Source: Chiridota heheva (Eukaryota; Echinodermata; Holothuroidea; Apodida; Chiridotidae). Taken from it: DNA of 64,000 nt. The DNA lies in the NCBI GenBank assembly GCA_020152595.1, contig JAIGNY010004475.1:2709001-2773000 (forward strand), given 5' to 3'. Below the pieces are notes generated by a model that had not been told where the DNA came from, made no database searches, and worked only from the letters and a program-made list of their open reading frames with translations. Below are positions 12,957-25,334 of the stretch, one piece after another. A program made the position numbers and the translations under genes. How positions within the stretch are numbered: position 1 is the first letter of the stretch; each line of letters begins with the position of its first letter.

Positions 12957-14591
12957 TTTAATCGTATCCTAGCTTTCCTTGACAAACACAACATTTTATT
13001 TGATGATCAGTATGGATTTAGACCAGGTTATTCTACGGAATCTGCACTTATCTCTGCAGTAAATAAATTATATAAAGCCCTTGAACAAAAGATTCAGCAG
13101 TTGGAATCTTCCTTGACCTGTCTAAGGCCTTTGATACCATTGATCATCACATTTTATTAAAAGTTATCATTTTATGGCATAAGAGGTAAAGCTCTTGATT
13201 GGTTTTATAGCTACCTTTCTAATAGGCATCAGTATGTGTATTATAATAATTGCAGTTCTGATCTTTCTCGTTTTAAGTGTGGAGTCCCTCAAGGCTCTAT
13301 ATTAGGACCACTTCTATTTATTTTATATACTAACGATATAAGTAATGTGTCTTCAAAATCATCTTTAATTTTATTTGCAGATGACACAAATATTTGTTAT
13401 CAAGGTAGTAACGCTTATGAGTTACAAGACATTATCTGCTCTGATTTATTATGTTATCATGACTGGTTCTGTGCTAATAAGCTTTCTTTAAATGCAGCTA
13501 AAACTAATTGTATTGTTTTTGGTACTCTTAGTAAAAATTGGAATGTCACTATCAATTTGAATGGTATAATAGTCCATAAAGTAACCTCAACCAAATTTTT
13601 AGGGGTGACCATCGACTCCAATCTTTCCTGGTCAGACCATATTTATTCAATTTGTAACAAAATTTCTAGATCTGTTGGTATCCTTTCTAAATTAAAATAT
13701 TATATTCCAAGAAATATTCTTAGGTGCTTGTATCAAACTCTTATTTTGCCTCATTTGTCTTATTGTTGCAGTGTTTGGTCAAGTGCAACTAAAACCACTT
13801 TAAATAAATTAATTGTCTTACAAAAACAGGCTATTCGACATATTACCAATGCTCATTATCGTGAAAGTACCAGCAAGCTTTTTCTGTCGCTTAATCTTCT
13901 GAAATTGCCTGACATCATCCAAATCAATCTTGCAACTATTGTTTATCGTGCAACACATAATGACCTCCCATTTCCTTTAGTTAATCTATTTAAGACAAAC
14001 AATGACTTTCATTCATATAATACCCGTCAATCAAATAACATTCATTGTCCTCCATGTCGCACTAATCTGATTAGATTTAATACTTGTAATCGAGCCATTG
14101 ATTTTTGGAATTCCATCCTTGTGACATACAAATTTGTAATTCTCTTGCCAGCTTTTAGGAAAATCATTAGACACAATTGTGTAAAAAATTACTTAATACT
14201 CTATTACTACTTGTTATATTCTATCCGTAACCTTAGGGGTAGGGGATGGGTGGGGAATAGGGTCTGGTATTTTTGGTAGGGGCTGGTAAATTGGGGGGAG
14301 GTCTAGTAACTCGAAGGGGTGGGGTGGGTAGTTTATGCTAAAATTAACTTACTTTGTAACCAGGAGTGTTGTACTTAGTTAAGCTCTCCAGAGTTTTTTG
14401 CAACACTTTCTTTCACATACATATTGTATATTATTATATCCTACACCTATCCACATTTCTATATGTTGATAACTGTATTTCAACAATTCAAATATTTGTA
14501 AACTCAATTGTATATCTGTATATGTTGTATATTGTTATATGTAAATATGTTGTGAAGAACCAAATAAATAAAGCAAATAAAATAAAGCAAA
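12957..14591 (+). mobile_element. 5'-truncated jockey/CR1-group LINE, copy 1
   Basis: A non-LTR retrotransposon fragment with the reverse transcriptase and C-terminal region but no endonuclease or RNase H. Visible motifs: FRPGYSTESAL early, then GVPQGSILGPLLF near 13280-13318 and FADDT near 13375-13390. After the RT comes a conserved thumb/C-terminal stretch (LQKQAIRHITNAHY). The 3' end is an AAATAAAGC-type repeat. Frame is lost near 13087-13160: copy 2 has one more A in a run near 13090 and two more A near 13160. It is also altered near 14117 (one C fewer). It is inserted into the 26-bp array between ATG and ATAAAGG, with at most a 3-bp target duplication. Confidence 0.92.
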
Positions 14592-15946
14592 TGATAAAGG
14601 GTTGTTCTACATGACCATAATAAAGGGTTGTCCTACATGACCTGATAAAAGGGTGTTCTACATGACCACGATAAAGGGGTGTTCTACATGACCATGATAA
14701 AGGGGTGTTCTACATGACCACGATAAAGGGGTGTCCTACATGACCATAATAAAGGGTTGTTCTACATGACCACGATAAAGGGGTGTCCTACATGACCATA
14801 ATAAAGGGTTGTTCTACATGACCATGATAAAGGGGTGTTCTGCATTACCACGATAAAGGGTTGTTCTACATGACTATGATATAGGGGTGTCCTACATGAC
14901 CACGATAAAAGGGTGTTCTGACATGACCATGATAAAGGGGTGTTCTACATGACCATGATAAAGGGTTGTTCTACATGACCATGATAAAGGTTTGTTCTAC
15001 ATGACCATGAAAAAGGGGTGTTGTACATGACAACAATAAAGGGTTGTTCTACATGACCATGATAAAGGGGTGTTCTACATGACCATGATAAAGGGGTGTT
15101 CTACATGACCACGATAAAAGAGGTGTTCTACATGACCATGATAAAGGGTTGTTCTACATGACCATGATAAAGAAGTGTCCTACATGACCATGATAAAGGG
15201 TGTCCTACATGACCACGATAAAGGGGTGTCCCTACATGACCACGATAAAGGGGTGTGCTACATGACCATGATAAAGAAGTGTCCTACATGACCATGATAA
15301 AGGGGTGTCCTACATGACCAGGATAAAGGGGTGTTCTACATGACCATGATAAAGGGGTGTTCTACATGGCCATGATAAAGAGGTGTTCTACATGACCATG
15401 ATAAAGGGTTGTTTTACATGACCATTATAAAGAAGTGTTCTACATGACCATGATAAAGAAGTGTCCTACATGACCATGATAAAGGGGTGTCCTACATGAC
15501 CACGATAAAGGGGTGTTCTACATGACCATGATAAAGGGGTGTCCTACATGACCACGATAAAGGGGTGTCCTACATGACCACGATAAAGGGTTGTTCTACA
15601 TGACCACGATAAAGGGGTGTTCTACATGACCATGATAAAGGGTTGTTCTACATGACCATTATAAAGAAGTGTTCTACATGACCATGATAAAGAAGTGTCC
15701 TACATGACCATGATAAAGGGGTGTCCTACATGACCACGATAAAGGGGTGTTCTACATGACCACGATAAAGGGGTGTTCTACATGACCATGATAAAGGGGT
15801 GTTCTACATGACCACGATAAAAGGGTGTGCTACATGACCATGATAAAGAAGTGTCCTACATGACCATGATAAAGGGGTGTCCTACATGACCAGGATAAAG
15901 GGGTGTTCTACATGACCATGATAAAGGGGTGTTCTACATGACCATG
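14592..15946. repeat. 26-bp minisatellite between LINE copies
   Basis: About 52 units of the same family as 5471-12956. The rare unit tgtacatgacaacaat is at 15022, 2980 bp after the one at 12042, so this stretch belongs to a duplicated block that includes the LINE. Confidence 0.96.
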
Positions 15947-17590
15947 TTTAATCGTATCCTAGCTTTCCTTGACAAACACAACATTTTATTTGATGATCAG
16001 TATGGATTTAGACCAGGTTATTCTACGGAATCTGCACTTATCTCTGCAGTAAATAAATTATATAAAGCCCTTGAACAAAAAGATTCAGCAGTTGGAATCT
16101 TCCTTGACCTGTCTAAGGCCTTTGATACCATTGATCATCACATTTTATTAAAAAAGTTATCATTTTATGGCATAAGAGGTAAAGCTCTTGATTGGTTTTA
16201 TAGCTACCTTTCTAATAGGCATCAGTATGTGTATTATAATAATTGCAGTTCTGATCTTTCTCGTTTTAAGTGTGAGTCCCTCAAGGCTCTATATTAGGAC
16301 CACTTCTATTTATTTTATATACTAACGATATAAGTAATGTGTCTTCAAAATCATCTTTAATTTTATTTGCAGATGACACAAATATTTGTTATCAAGGTAG
16401 TAACGCTTATGAGTTACAAGACATTATCTGCTCTGATTTATTATGTTATCATGACTGGTTCTGTGCTAATAAGCTTTCTTTAAATGCAGCTAAAACTAAT
16501 TGTATTGTTTTTGGTACTCTTAGTAAAAATTGGAATGTCACTATCAATTTGAATGGTATAATAGTCCATAAAGTAACCTCAACCAAATTTTTAGGGGTGA
16601 CCATCGACTCCAATCTTTCCTGGTCAGACCATATTTATTCAATTTGTAACAAAATTTCTAGATCTGTTGGTATCCTTTCTAAATTAAAATATTATATTCC
16701 AAGAAATATTCTTAGGTGCTTGTATCAAACTCTTATTTTGCCTCATTTGTCTTATTGTTGCAGTGTTTGGTCAAGTGCAACTAAAACCACTTTAAATAAA
16801 TTAATTGTCTTACAAAAACAGGCTATTCGACATATTACCAATGCTCATTATCGTGAAAGTACCAGCAAGCTTTTTCTGTCGCTTAATCTTCTGAAATTGC
16901 CTGACATCATCCAAATCAATCTTGCAACTATTGTTTATCGTGCAACACATAATGACCTCCCATTTCCTTTAGTTAATCTATTTAAGACAAACAATGACTT
17001 TCATTCATATAATACCCGTCAATCAAATAACATTCATTGTCCTCCATGTCGCACTAATCTGATTAGATTTAATACTTGTAATCGAGCCATTGATTTTTGG
17101 AATTCCATCCCTTGTGACATACAAATTTGTAATTCTCTTGCCAGCTTTCGGAAAATCATTAGACACAATTGTGTAAAAAATTACTTAATACTCTATTACT
17201 ACTTGTTATATTCTATCCGTAACCTTAGGGGTAGGGGATGGGTGGGGAATAGGGTCTGGTATTTTTGGTAGGGGCTGGTAAATTGGGGGGGGGAGGTCTA
17301 GTAACTTCGAAGGGGTGGGGTGGGTAGTTTATGCTAAAATTAACTTACTTTGTAACCAGGGAGTGTTGTACTTAGTTAAGCTCTCCAGAGTTTTTTTGCA
17401 ACACTTTCTTTCACATACATATTGTATATTATTATATCCTACACCTATCCACATTTCTATATGTTGATAACTGTATTTCAACAATTCAAATATTTGTAAA
17501 CTCAATTGTATATCTGTATATGTTGTATATTGTTATATGTAAATATGTTGTGAAGAACCAAATAAATAAAGCAAATAAAATAAAGCAAAT
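15947..17590 (+). mobile_element. 5'-truncated jockey/CR1-group LINE, copy 2
   Basis: Near-identical to copy 1 and exactly 2990 bp downstream, with identical array sequence on both sides, so it came by segmental duplication. The RT block A motif FLDLSKAFDTIDH is intact here (about 16100-16140). The frame breaks at GVPQG, where one G is missing near 16274, and resumes with FADDT near 16367. The C-terminus has SIPCD intact where copy 1 is shifted. Both copies are dead as single frames, yet each is intact where the other is broken. Confidence 0.92.
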
Positions 17591-18510
17591 GATAAAGGGT
17601 TGTTCTACATGACCATAATAAAGGGTTGTCCTACATGACCTGATAAAGGGTGTTCTACATGACCCACGATAAAGGGGTGTTCTACATGACCATGATAAAG
17701 GGTGTTCTACATGACCACGATAAAGGTGTCCTACATGACCATAATAAAGGGTTGTTCTACATGACCACGATAAAGGGTGTCCTACATGACCATAATAAAG
17801 GGTTGTTCTACATGACCATGATAAAGGGTGTTCTGCATTACCACGATAAAGGGTTGTTCTACATGACTATGATATAGGGTGTCCTACATGACCACGATAA
17901 AGGGTGTTCTGACATGACCATGATAAAGGTTGTTCTACATGACCATGACAAAGGGGTGTTCTACATAACCATAATAAAGGGGTGTTCTACATGACCACAA
18001 TAAAGGGGTGTTCTAAGTGACCATGATAAAGGGTTGTTCTACATGACCATGATAAAGGGCTCTTCTACATGACCATGATAAAGGGGTGTTCTACATGACC
18101 ACAATAAAGGGGTGGTCTACATGACCATGATAAAGGGGTGTTCTACATGACCATGATAAAGGGGTGTACTACATGACCATGATAAAGGGGTGTTCTACAT
18201 GACCATGATAAAGGGTTGTTCTACATGGCCATGATAAAGGGTTGTTCTACATGACCATTATAAAGGGGTGTTCTACATGACTATGATAAAGGGGTGTTCT
18301 ACATGACCATGACAAAGGGGTGTTCTACATGACCATGATAAAGGGGTGTTCAACATGACCATGATAAAGGGGTGTTCTACATGACCATGATAAAGAGTTG
18401 TTCTACATGACCACGATAAAGGGGTGTTCTACATGACCACTATAAAGGGGTTTTCTATATGACCACGATAAAGGCTTGTTCTACATGATCATGATAAAGG
18501 GGTGTTCAAC
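17591..18510. repeat. 26-bp minisatellite, 3' section
   Basis: About 35 units. The first 350 bp repeat the variant order found after LINE copy 1, but with G runs of three where that copy has four. The array ends near 18510 in ordinary intron. Confidence 0.95.
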
Positions 18511-18893
18511 ATTTTCTTACAGAAGATTTTTATCACACTTAATTTTGTTGCTTAAATGCGTTTTTTATTTTTAGAATTATAAAGAAAAGTTTGCATCTCT
18601 ATTTTAAAATTTGTTCTCCTTTATTGGCAAAAATGAACTTGAAGTGCATGAAGTAAGGTTCACAGACTCACAGCTTTCCATTGGTGTCTCTTTGTGAAGC
18701 GATGATTGTCATTGAGCTTCCCCGCAGACTAATGTATCACCACGTTATCATGGACCAACGGATGAATGGCAAAAGATAATAAAATCAAGATCAGGGCTTT
18801 AAATTTGAATTGAACATACTCAACCTCCAAGCCTTCTTCCAACAATGTGTACAATACAGCAATAACCTCCTCTCTCTCTACATTATTTTTCCA

Positions 18894-19060
18894 CCCATAC
18901 ATCTCCTCTCTCGATCCCAGCTTTCTGGCTTTTAGTTCTTGTGTTTCTCTCAATCTTCCCTGTTTAACTCTCCTTCCTACCTCTGGAAAGATCTAATCTC
19001 TCAGGCACAATTTGACTCTTGCTGTTGTGGTGCCATTAAATTTTCATCAAACAAACAAAC
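18894..19060 (+). mobile_element. 3' end of I-group-like LINE (UTR only)
   Basis: Carries the shared 3' sequence: cctctctcgatcccagcttt, then ctcaggcacaatttgac, gtggtgccattaa and a terminal acaaacaaacaa tail. The same tail occurs near 28410, 37920, 38155, 39090 and 50880, and a coding part is attached in the 38530 and 50490 copies. Confidence 0.75.
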
Positions 19061-20074
19061 AATAATCTTAAACCTAACCTACCTAAAAAATATCCTAACC
19101 TGATATGTGATAGTGAAGATTATGAGCTATCTGTCTAGTGTCTCTATGGGTGATGGTTGTTATGTAGATAAGAGTTCTTAAAGTATTCCAAGATAATGAT
19201 ACAGTCCGTAAAGAATCCGGTAACAATATTGATGCAATGATTTCTCTCCAAGTTTTAAGTCTGTTAAAGAAGTCAATGATAATTCAAGTTGATTATGATA
19301 ACTGAAGGCAGTTAATCAATTCTCAATGTAAGGGCACAGACACAGTTGTTAATTGATGAAACCACAAATAAATGTCTTATATACACTTTTAGTTAGTTCT
19401 ATTTTTAGAAATAGGCATAGCCGGGCGTAAACCTACAATGATATTGGAGTTAATTTAGAAATATTGTCACAACGTTTCAATTCTAGAAGAATCCTGTAAC
19501 AATATTGATGCAATCATTTCTCTCCAAGTCAGTATGAGTCAATCTATGAGATCATTCTGGAATTTTCTGGAACTGCACCATTTAATTATTGAATGAATGT
19601 TTCTTGCGCAAAAATAGACCACTGGAAAGTCCATCCAATGGCTTGTGAAAGGTCCCATACAACAATATCTGGAAGGAGCCCAACTATCCATTATTCATCA
19701 AAGTGACAGAAGAAAAAGCTGTGTTGTCCGTGAACCCCTATTTCAAAACCAAACGCACAATTATTTTTAATGAAAATATTGTTTTCTTCCATTCAAGTTC
19801 CATATTGTGCTTTAGTAAGTTTGATTTAATAAATAATGAATGTGTTAATGTTCTGTGCCCACCCACTGATAATTCCCAACATTAATAAATAATGAATGTA
19901 TTAATGTTCTGTATTTTTTTTGTATGCTTGTCTGAATCCCTGTTCATGTAAGTTAATACAGAAAAACAGATGAAAACACGTCAAATTGACTTGAAATAAT
20001 TTAATTTAAGACTTGATATACTCACGTTTTGTTAAATTTCTTGCTTATTTTGCATCTGACACTCACAATGTTTT

Positions 20075-20245
20075 TGTAGTGATTATTATGGGGCTAGTAT
20101 AGAACCAGTATGGCCCTTGGTACAATGCAGTTTGGTTAGCACACTGTACACTACTCCAGGCTATAAGCACTACTCCTGTGAGCATGGGCGCATTGGGTCT
20201 AAAAAGTGGTGCAATCCTATTTTTGTAATCGCTCGAATACATAAT
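20075..20245 (+). repeat. Degraded copy of the short repeat seen at 33738-34040
   Basis: Shares tagcacactgtac and taaaaagtggtgcaat with the 33738-34040 element, plus a gctcgaatac end. Terminal repeats are incomplete. It ends about 40 bp before the exon 4 acceptor. Confidence 0.6.
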
Positions 20246-20288
20246 TTCAAATGTTTTTATGTTCTTCATTTTTCTTACTTAAAATCAG

Positions 20289-20402
20289 ATGAATGCGCTA
20301 GCGGTCCTTGTGCCAATGGTGGCACATGCATTGATGGTATCAATAGGTACCTGTGTCAGTGCCTCCCTGAGTGGTCTGGGGTAGATTGCCAGCTTATAAA
20401 TG
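20289..20402 (+). CDS. EGF-like exon 4 (cbEGF type)
   Basis: The acceptor is aaaatcag and the donor G|gtaagt. Pattern: D-E-C-ASGP-C-ANGGT-C-IDGINRYL-C-Q-C-LPEWSGVD-C. The O-glucose (CASGPC), O-fucose (CANGGTC) and hydroxylation consensus sites are all present. Confidence 0.93.
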
Positions 20403-20896
20403 GTAAGTTTGATAACTTTTCTGCCATTATATCAATTAAATTTGCAGTTTAATTGAAGTATTGTATGTTACCAACTTACCAAGATAGTGGTCAAACATGT
20501 CTATATATAAAGGACAAAGATATTTTCCTCCCTCTTTCTGCAAATATAGTGACAAATGTTTTAAGAAAATCAAAATGTCAAAACGTTTTGCAATTTTCAA
20601 ATTACATTTCATTGTAATTTTGAAGGGTAAAATAATCCCTGAAGAGTGAAAAAGATAAAAGTTTTGAAAATTATTACAGAAATGTATCTATCACTTCTCT
20701 TTTACATTTAATCAGTCCCAAGACATTCAACAGTATGCGGAATTGATATACAAAGGTAATAAAAAAATTGACATTGGACACTATGCAAAAAGAGAGATGA
20801 TATAATCAAAAGTGTGAAGGGGCTACGTTAATTTATTCACAGTATTTGCCAGACGTAATTCAATTGGATATCAAATTTGTTATATTTTTCTTCTAG

Positions 20897-21016
20897 ATGT
20901 CAATGATTGCCTACCCAATCCGTGTGTGAATGGAGGAGCATGCACCGACGGATTCAGCAATTATTTCTGCACCTGTATACAAGGGTTCACTGGAGAGAGA
21001 TGTGAAACAAATATCA
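20897..21016 (+). CDS. EGF-like exon 5 (cbEGF type)
   Basis: The acceptor is cttctag and the donor A|gtgagt. Joined lead-in D-V-N-D-C fits calcium binding. Pattern: C-LPNP-C-VNGGA-C-TDGFSNYF-C-T-C-IQGFTGER-C. The intron 4-5 (20403-20896) shows nothing else recognisable. Confidence 0.93.
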
Positions 21017-21033
21017 GTGAGTAGGGGATGTAC

Positions 21034-21268
21034 AGGATCACTTTGATACCTAAGGATCACTTTGATACCTAAAGATCACTTTGATACCTAAGGATCACTT
21101 TGATACCTAAGGATCATTTTGATACCTAAGGATCACTTTGATACCTTAAGGATCATTTTGATACCTAAGGATCACTTTGATACCTAAGGATCACTTTGAT
21201 ACCTAAGGATCACTTTGATACCTAAGGATCACTTTGATACTTAAGGATCTCTGATACCTAAGGATCCC
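21034..21268. repeat. 19-bp minisatellite, about 12 units
   Basis: The unit is ggatcactttgatacctaa. The array begins 17 bp after the exon 5 donor. Confidence 0.93.
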
Positions 21269-22464
21269 TTTTTTTGTGTTTTAATAAATAGATCTAAAAT
21301 ATATTTCATTTATAAATTTGGACGGCTCACCATAGGGACAAGGGGGTGCACTTACCCCTTAAAGATTTGCTAATGATGGTTATTGAATTACATGTAAAAT
21401 TAAAAAGTTCCTCCGACCCCCCCTTCCTCCCCCCCACCCCCAATCATGTTTTGTTGGCCCTCCAACTAAAATTGCTTACAGCCACCTTTGTTTATGAAGT
21501 GAAGAGTGGCTACATAAGTTTTCTGAGGTCCTAAGTAGAGAGTTCTCACACTTATGATACAAAAGTTTTATGATGCATCAAGGAATTAGAATGGTTACTG
21601 AAGGAGGTGTGAGCGAGCTTGGCTAAACAGATCCCTTGTACAAACAGACAATCAAACATAAGATCATAATAATGGTAGAAACTTAAGTGTATACATGACT
21701 ACAATACACATCAGGTACGTACGTGTAATACAAAAGAAATTACCAGTTTTTTTCTGAAATGAAAGAAGGCAATAACTTAGGAACTGGATGGCACAGACAG
21801 TATTTGGAGGAAAAAATATATTTTTATGCAGAAGGTTTCTGTAAGATTTGAGGAGAAATGAGATTCAAATCAGACTTGTAGTGACATCACAGCCTTCCCC
21901 AGGAGTCTTTTGTCAAGTTGAAAAAATACAAAATTCTGAGATGTTCTGACTTTAACAACTGCATATTTATTTATTTCCACTTCTTTAGATAAAATACGAT
22001 AGAAACAATGGATATTTAATGTGGTGGAGACCATAACAAGCATATAAAGGCTTTTACAATGGTGGTTCTCCGTATGATGATAAATGAAAAATAATCTTAA
22101 TACACATGGATTTAAATGGACATATGGATATAACACAAAAATAAATATAAGTGATAAGAAAAAGCAGTAGTATAGTTCAAACTAACAAAAAGATAATAGA
22201 CTCCACCTCACTTCACCCCACTCACCCACCTAAACCCAATCCAACCTCCACCACACCCAACAATATGCCATTATAGTAGGGAAAAAAGTCCAATTATTAT
22301 ATTTGATTTTTTGTACGTAAAGAAATTTTGTGTAAAAAATATTTTGAATTATTGAAAAAGGTTAAATGAAGTTTGAATAAAGTAAACACCTGTTACAGGT
22401 GAATGGGGGGGGGGAAGGGAAGAGACATCCATTTACTCATTGATATCTGTTAATTGTTCTACAG
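21269..22464 (+). other. Remainder of intron 5-6
   Basis: AT-rich intron with a C-rich patch near 21410-21445, a CA/C-rich patch near 22200-22265 and a run of G near 22405. No coding or mobile-element feature is recognised. Confidence 0.7.
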
Positions 22465-22578
22465 ATGAATGTGGGAGCAACCCATGTCTTAATGGCGGCA
22501 CCTGCACTGATGGCATTGACACATACAGATGTCGCTGTGCTTTGAATTACGAAGGAAATAGGTGTCAGACATTTCTCA
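22465..22578 (+). CDS. EGF-like exon 6 (cbEGF type)
   Basis: The acceptor is gttctacag and the donor A|gtgagt. Pattern: [35 protein letters not shown]-glucose, O-fucose and hydroxylation consensus sites are present. Confidence 0.93.
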
Positions 22579-22594
22579 GTGAGTTGAAATATTT

Positions 22595-23550
22595 GCACTC
22601 TGTTATTGTACACTCTATTATATTACACTCTATTATATTACACTCTATTATATTACATGACACTCTTATTGCATTACACTCGATTGCATTGCACTCTATT
22701 ATATAACACTATTACAATATACACTATAATATTTTACACTCTATTACATTACACTATATTACATTACACTATATTACATTACACTATTCATTACACTATT
22801 GCATTACATTATATACTTTACACTCTTACATTACACTACACTACTTTACACTCTATAGCATAACACTTTATTACAATGCACTATTCATTACACTATTACA
22901 TTACACTATATTACTTTACACTCTATTACATTACACTATGTTACTTTACACTCTATTACATTACACTCTATTACATTACACTATTACATTACACTGTATT
23001 ACTTTACACTCTTGGATTACACTATATTACTTAACACTGTTACATTACACACTGTTACATTACACTCTATTACATTACATCTATTACATTACACTCTATT
23101 ATATTACACAATATTACTTGACACTATTACATTACACTATTACATTACACTTTATTACATTACACTCTATTACACTACACTCTATTACACTATACTATTT
23201 TACACTATACTCTTTTACATTGCACTCTATTTCATTACACTATTATATTACACTCTATTACACTATACTCTATTACACTACTCTTTTACATTGCACTCTA
23301 TTACATTACACTATTGCACTACACTCTATTACCCTACACTGTTTTACACTATGCTGTTTTACATTGAGCTCTATTACATTACACTCTATTACACTACACT
23401 CTATTACACTACACTCTATTACACTACACTCTATTACACAACACTCTATTAAACTACACTCTATTACACTATACTCTTTACATTGCACTCTATTACATTA
23501 CACTCTATTACATTACACTATTATATTACACTCTATTACATTCAACTCTG
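22595..23550. repeat. Degenerate (attacactctattac)n array
   Basis: Nearly 1 kb of imperfect 10- to 15-bp units built from ttacac, tctatta and catt words. Open frames of up to 205 codons on + and 60 on - are by-products of a stop-poor repeat. It begins 16 bp after the exon 6 donor. Confidence 0.93.
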
Positions 23551-23727
23551 GGTGATAGTCAAATAACAGGAATCTTGAATCTATTCATTTCTTTATTTAG
23601 TCAATTATCAATCTAACACAGAAAATACATGCAAAATAAAGTGAAAGATAATCAAACTGTAAATATTAAAATATAAGTGCATAGAATTATGTTCTTATTA
23701 GTTAAATCCTCCGAGCAAATGAAAACT

Positions 23728-23800
23728 CGCATAGGCTGGTGCTTATCCCAGGTTTCCTTGGTGCAAGTGGATTAACTTCCCCTAGACAGGACACCAGCCC
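23728..23800 (-). mobile_element. Antisense fragment of tRNA-derived SINE A
   Basis: Complementary to the 3' part of the SINEs at 30435 and 59941: ggtgcttatccc, tttccttggtgcaag and caggacaccag match their ggggataagcacc, cttgcgccat and ctggtgtc words. It fades into unrelated sequence after about 23800. Confidence 0.6.
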
Positions 23801-24929
23801 ACAGAAAACTGGTTTTCATTTCACAGCTGATTTGACTGGACCAAGTAACCTCTCTCAGTACGGAAATAGGCCACACCCACCATAGCGATGTGGCTACTAG
23901 GTGGGGCAAACAAACCTCAAATCTGCAATCATGCATGACCAATGCATTGACATTTAGATGTTCGTGTGGCCTGCCACAAGCTTTGATCCATTTATGGCAC
24001 TTCTCTTGATCATTAGAGATTTTAGCCAAAGGAATAAACAAAATGTTTGCTAACTATTTTGGATAACAGGAATTGGATTTACAAAGCCCGCAGCGGGCTG
24101 TAGGCACAATTTATGTTTACCATTTTGTCGTTACTTAGTCTGTGTGTGCAGAAATGTGTTTTCTTCAGTATATTGCATAGATTGCATGGAGCGTGCCACC
24201 AGCTAGCTGTACTGTGCCAATACCGCATAGGATTTTTACCCAAGTTAATTATGCAGATTTTGTTGCTAGGCAAATTTGTGCGGTGATTGGTTATAAAAGC
24301 TGTCAATCAACTAACTTAGAGAGGTCAATTGGGAAGCGAAGTGGTACCCAGACCTGGAGTCGAATATAGTACCTTTAGAGTATGTCTGAGATAAGAATGA
24401 TAATGAAAGTCTTGAACATAATATACAGGATTGAAAGGGTGTCAGAACTGCCATTAGGTTCGAATATATCAGCGGAGATAATCATTACAAACAGTAATGT
24501 AGGTACTAGGGGGACAAGGGAAGTAGTACCCCGGGGTGGATTTTATACGGGAATAAAACAATGTCATTTTATCATTGTAAAAAGTATTTGTGTTTGTATT
24601 GTATACAAAAAATTTTACCTTGTAAAAGAATTCTCAAGCAAAATCAGTCTCAAAATTGTTGATTATCTGGTTTTATCTTTTGCATACTCTTTTCAAATTC
24701 ACATTTAGAAAAATCAGCAAATGGTAGATTATAATTCAGAAAATTATAAGCGTGGATTGTAATATGGAAAAATCTTATCTTTTTGACAAGTATAAGGCAG
24801 AAAGTTCAGATGCCATTTTCTCATGGATTGATAACAGCTTTAGCTTGATCACACACATGTCACCACAACAGGTAATTGAATACTTACCATCTGAGTCGAT
24901 ACTCATTATATTGACTGGTTAGTTCAAAC

Positions 24930-25300
24930 CGACTTGTTAGCTCATTTGGTAGAGTCGTCCGCTTTTCAGGCCGTAAGTCATATTTCCTAGCTGGGTCATA
25001 CCTAAGATTTTTTTAATGGCTGCTGCTCTCTCACTTAGTGCTCAGCGTAAGGGATTAGAGCAGGGAAATAGTACTGGATCGGTTCAACGACCACCGCCGT
25101 GATCTGATCAATGTAACGACTGCTGCACTGTGATCTGATTGGTTTAACGACCTCTGCACCATGATGGATGCGTGGTTGAGAATAGTCCTCGGGGACTTCA
25201 GAAAGTTTTTAGTTTGCGAGATGATGGCAAAAGGAGGTTCAGCGCTTTGAGGCAAAAAGCTCTATATAAATCAAATGTATTACTACTATTATTTTATGTA
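24930..25300 (+). mobile_element. tRNA-derived SINE B
   Basis: The head ttagctcatttggtagagtc resembles a tRNA A-box region and is followed by cgcttttcagg. The 3' part is gcgctttgaggcaaaaagct plus ctatataaatc, ending in a tattactactattatt tail. The tail ends about 35 bp before the exon 7 acceptor. No clear target duplication found. Confidence 0.7.
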
Positions 25301-25334
25301 ATCAGCCTGCCTGACATTTACACTCCTTTCCAAG

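Larger units (their letters stand above)
18511..20288 (+). other. Remainder of intron 3-4
   Basis: It contains a LINE 3'-end fragment (18894-19060) and a direct repeat of about 45 bp (19213-19258 and 19489-19534, sharing aacaatattgatgcaat). A near-duplicate aataaataatgaatg segment occurs twice near 19840 and 19885. A degraded copy of the 33738-34040 repeat lies near 20075-20245. Otherwise nothing recognised. Confidence 0.7.
23551..25334 (+). other. Remainder of intron 6-7
   Basis: It holds an antisense SINE fragment (about 23728-23800), a short GC palindrome aagcccgcagcgggct near 24080, and a tRNA-type SINE just before exon 7. The rest is unrecognised. Confidence 0.65.

Noticed and set aside
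12939-12960. Start codon MFYMT before the LINE frame as a real translation start
   Set aside because: The ATG and first codons come from the 26-bp array; the LINE is 5'-truncated.
5471-18510. CRISPR-like array
   Set aside because: Units are contiguous 26-bp repeats with no unique spacers, in animal intron DNA.
22595-23555. Overlapping + and - open frames of 60-205 codons rich in T, L, H, Y and S
   Set aside because: They follow from a stop-poor attacac/tctatta repeat; frames overlap in all registers.
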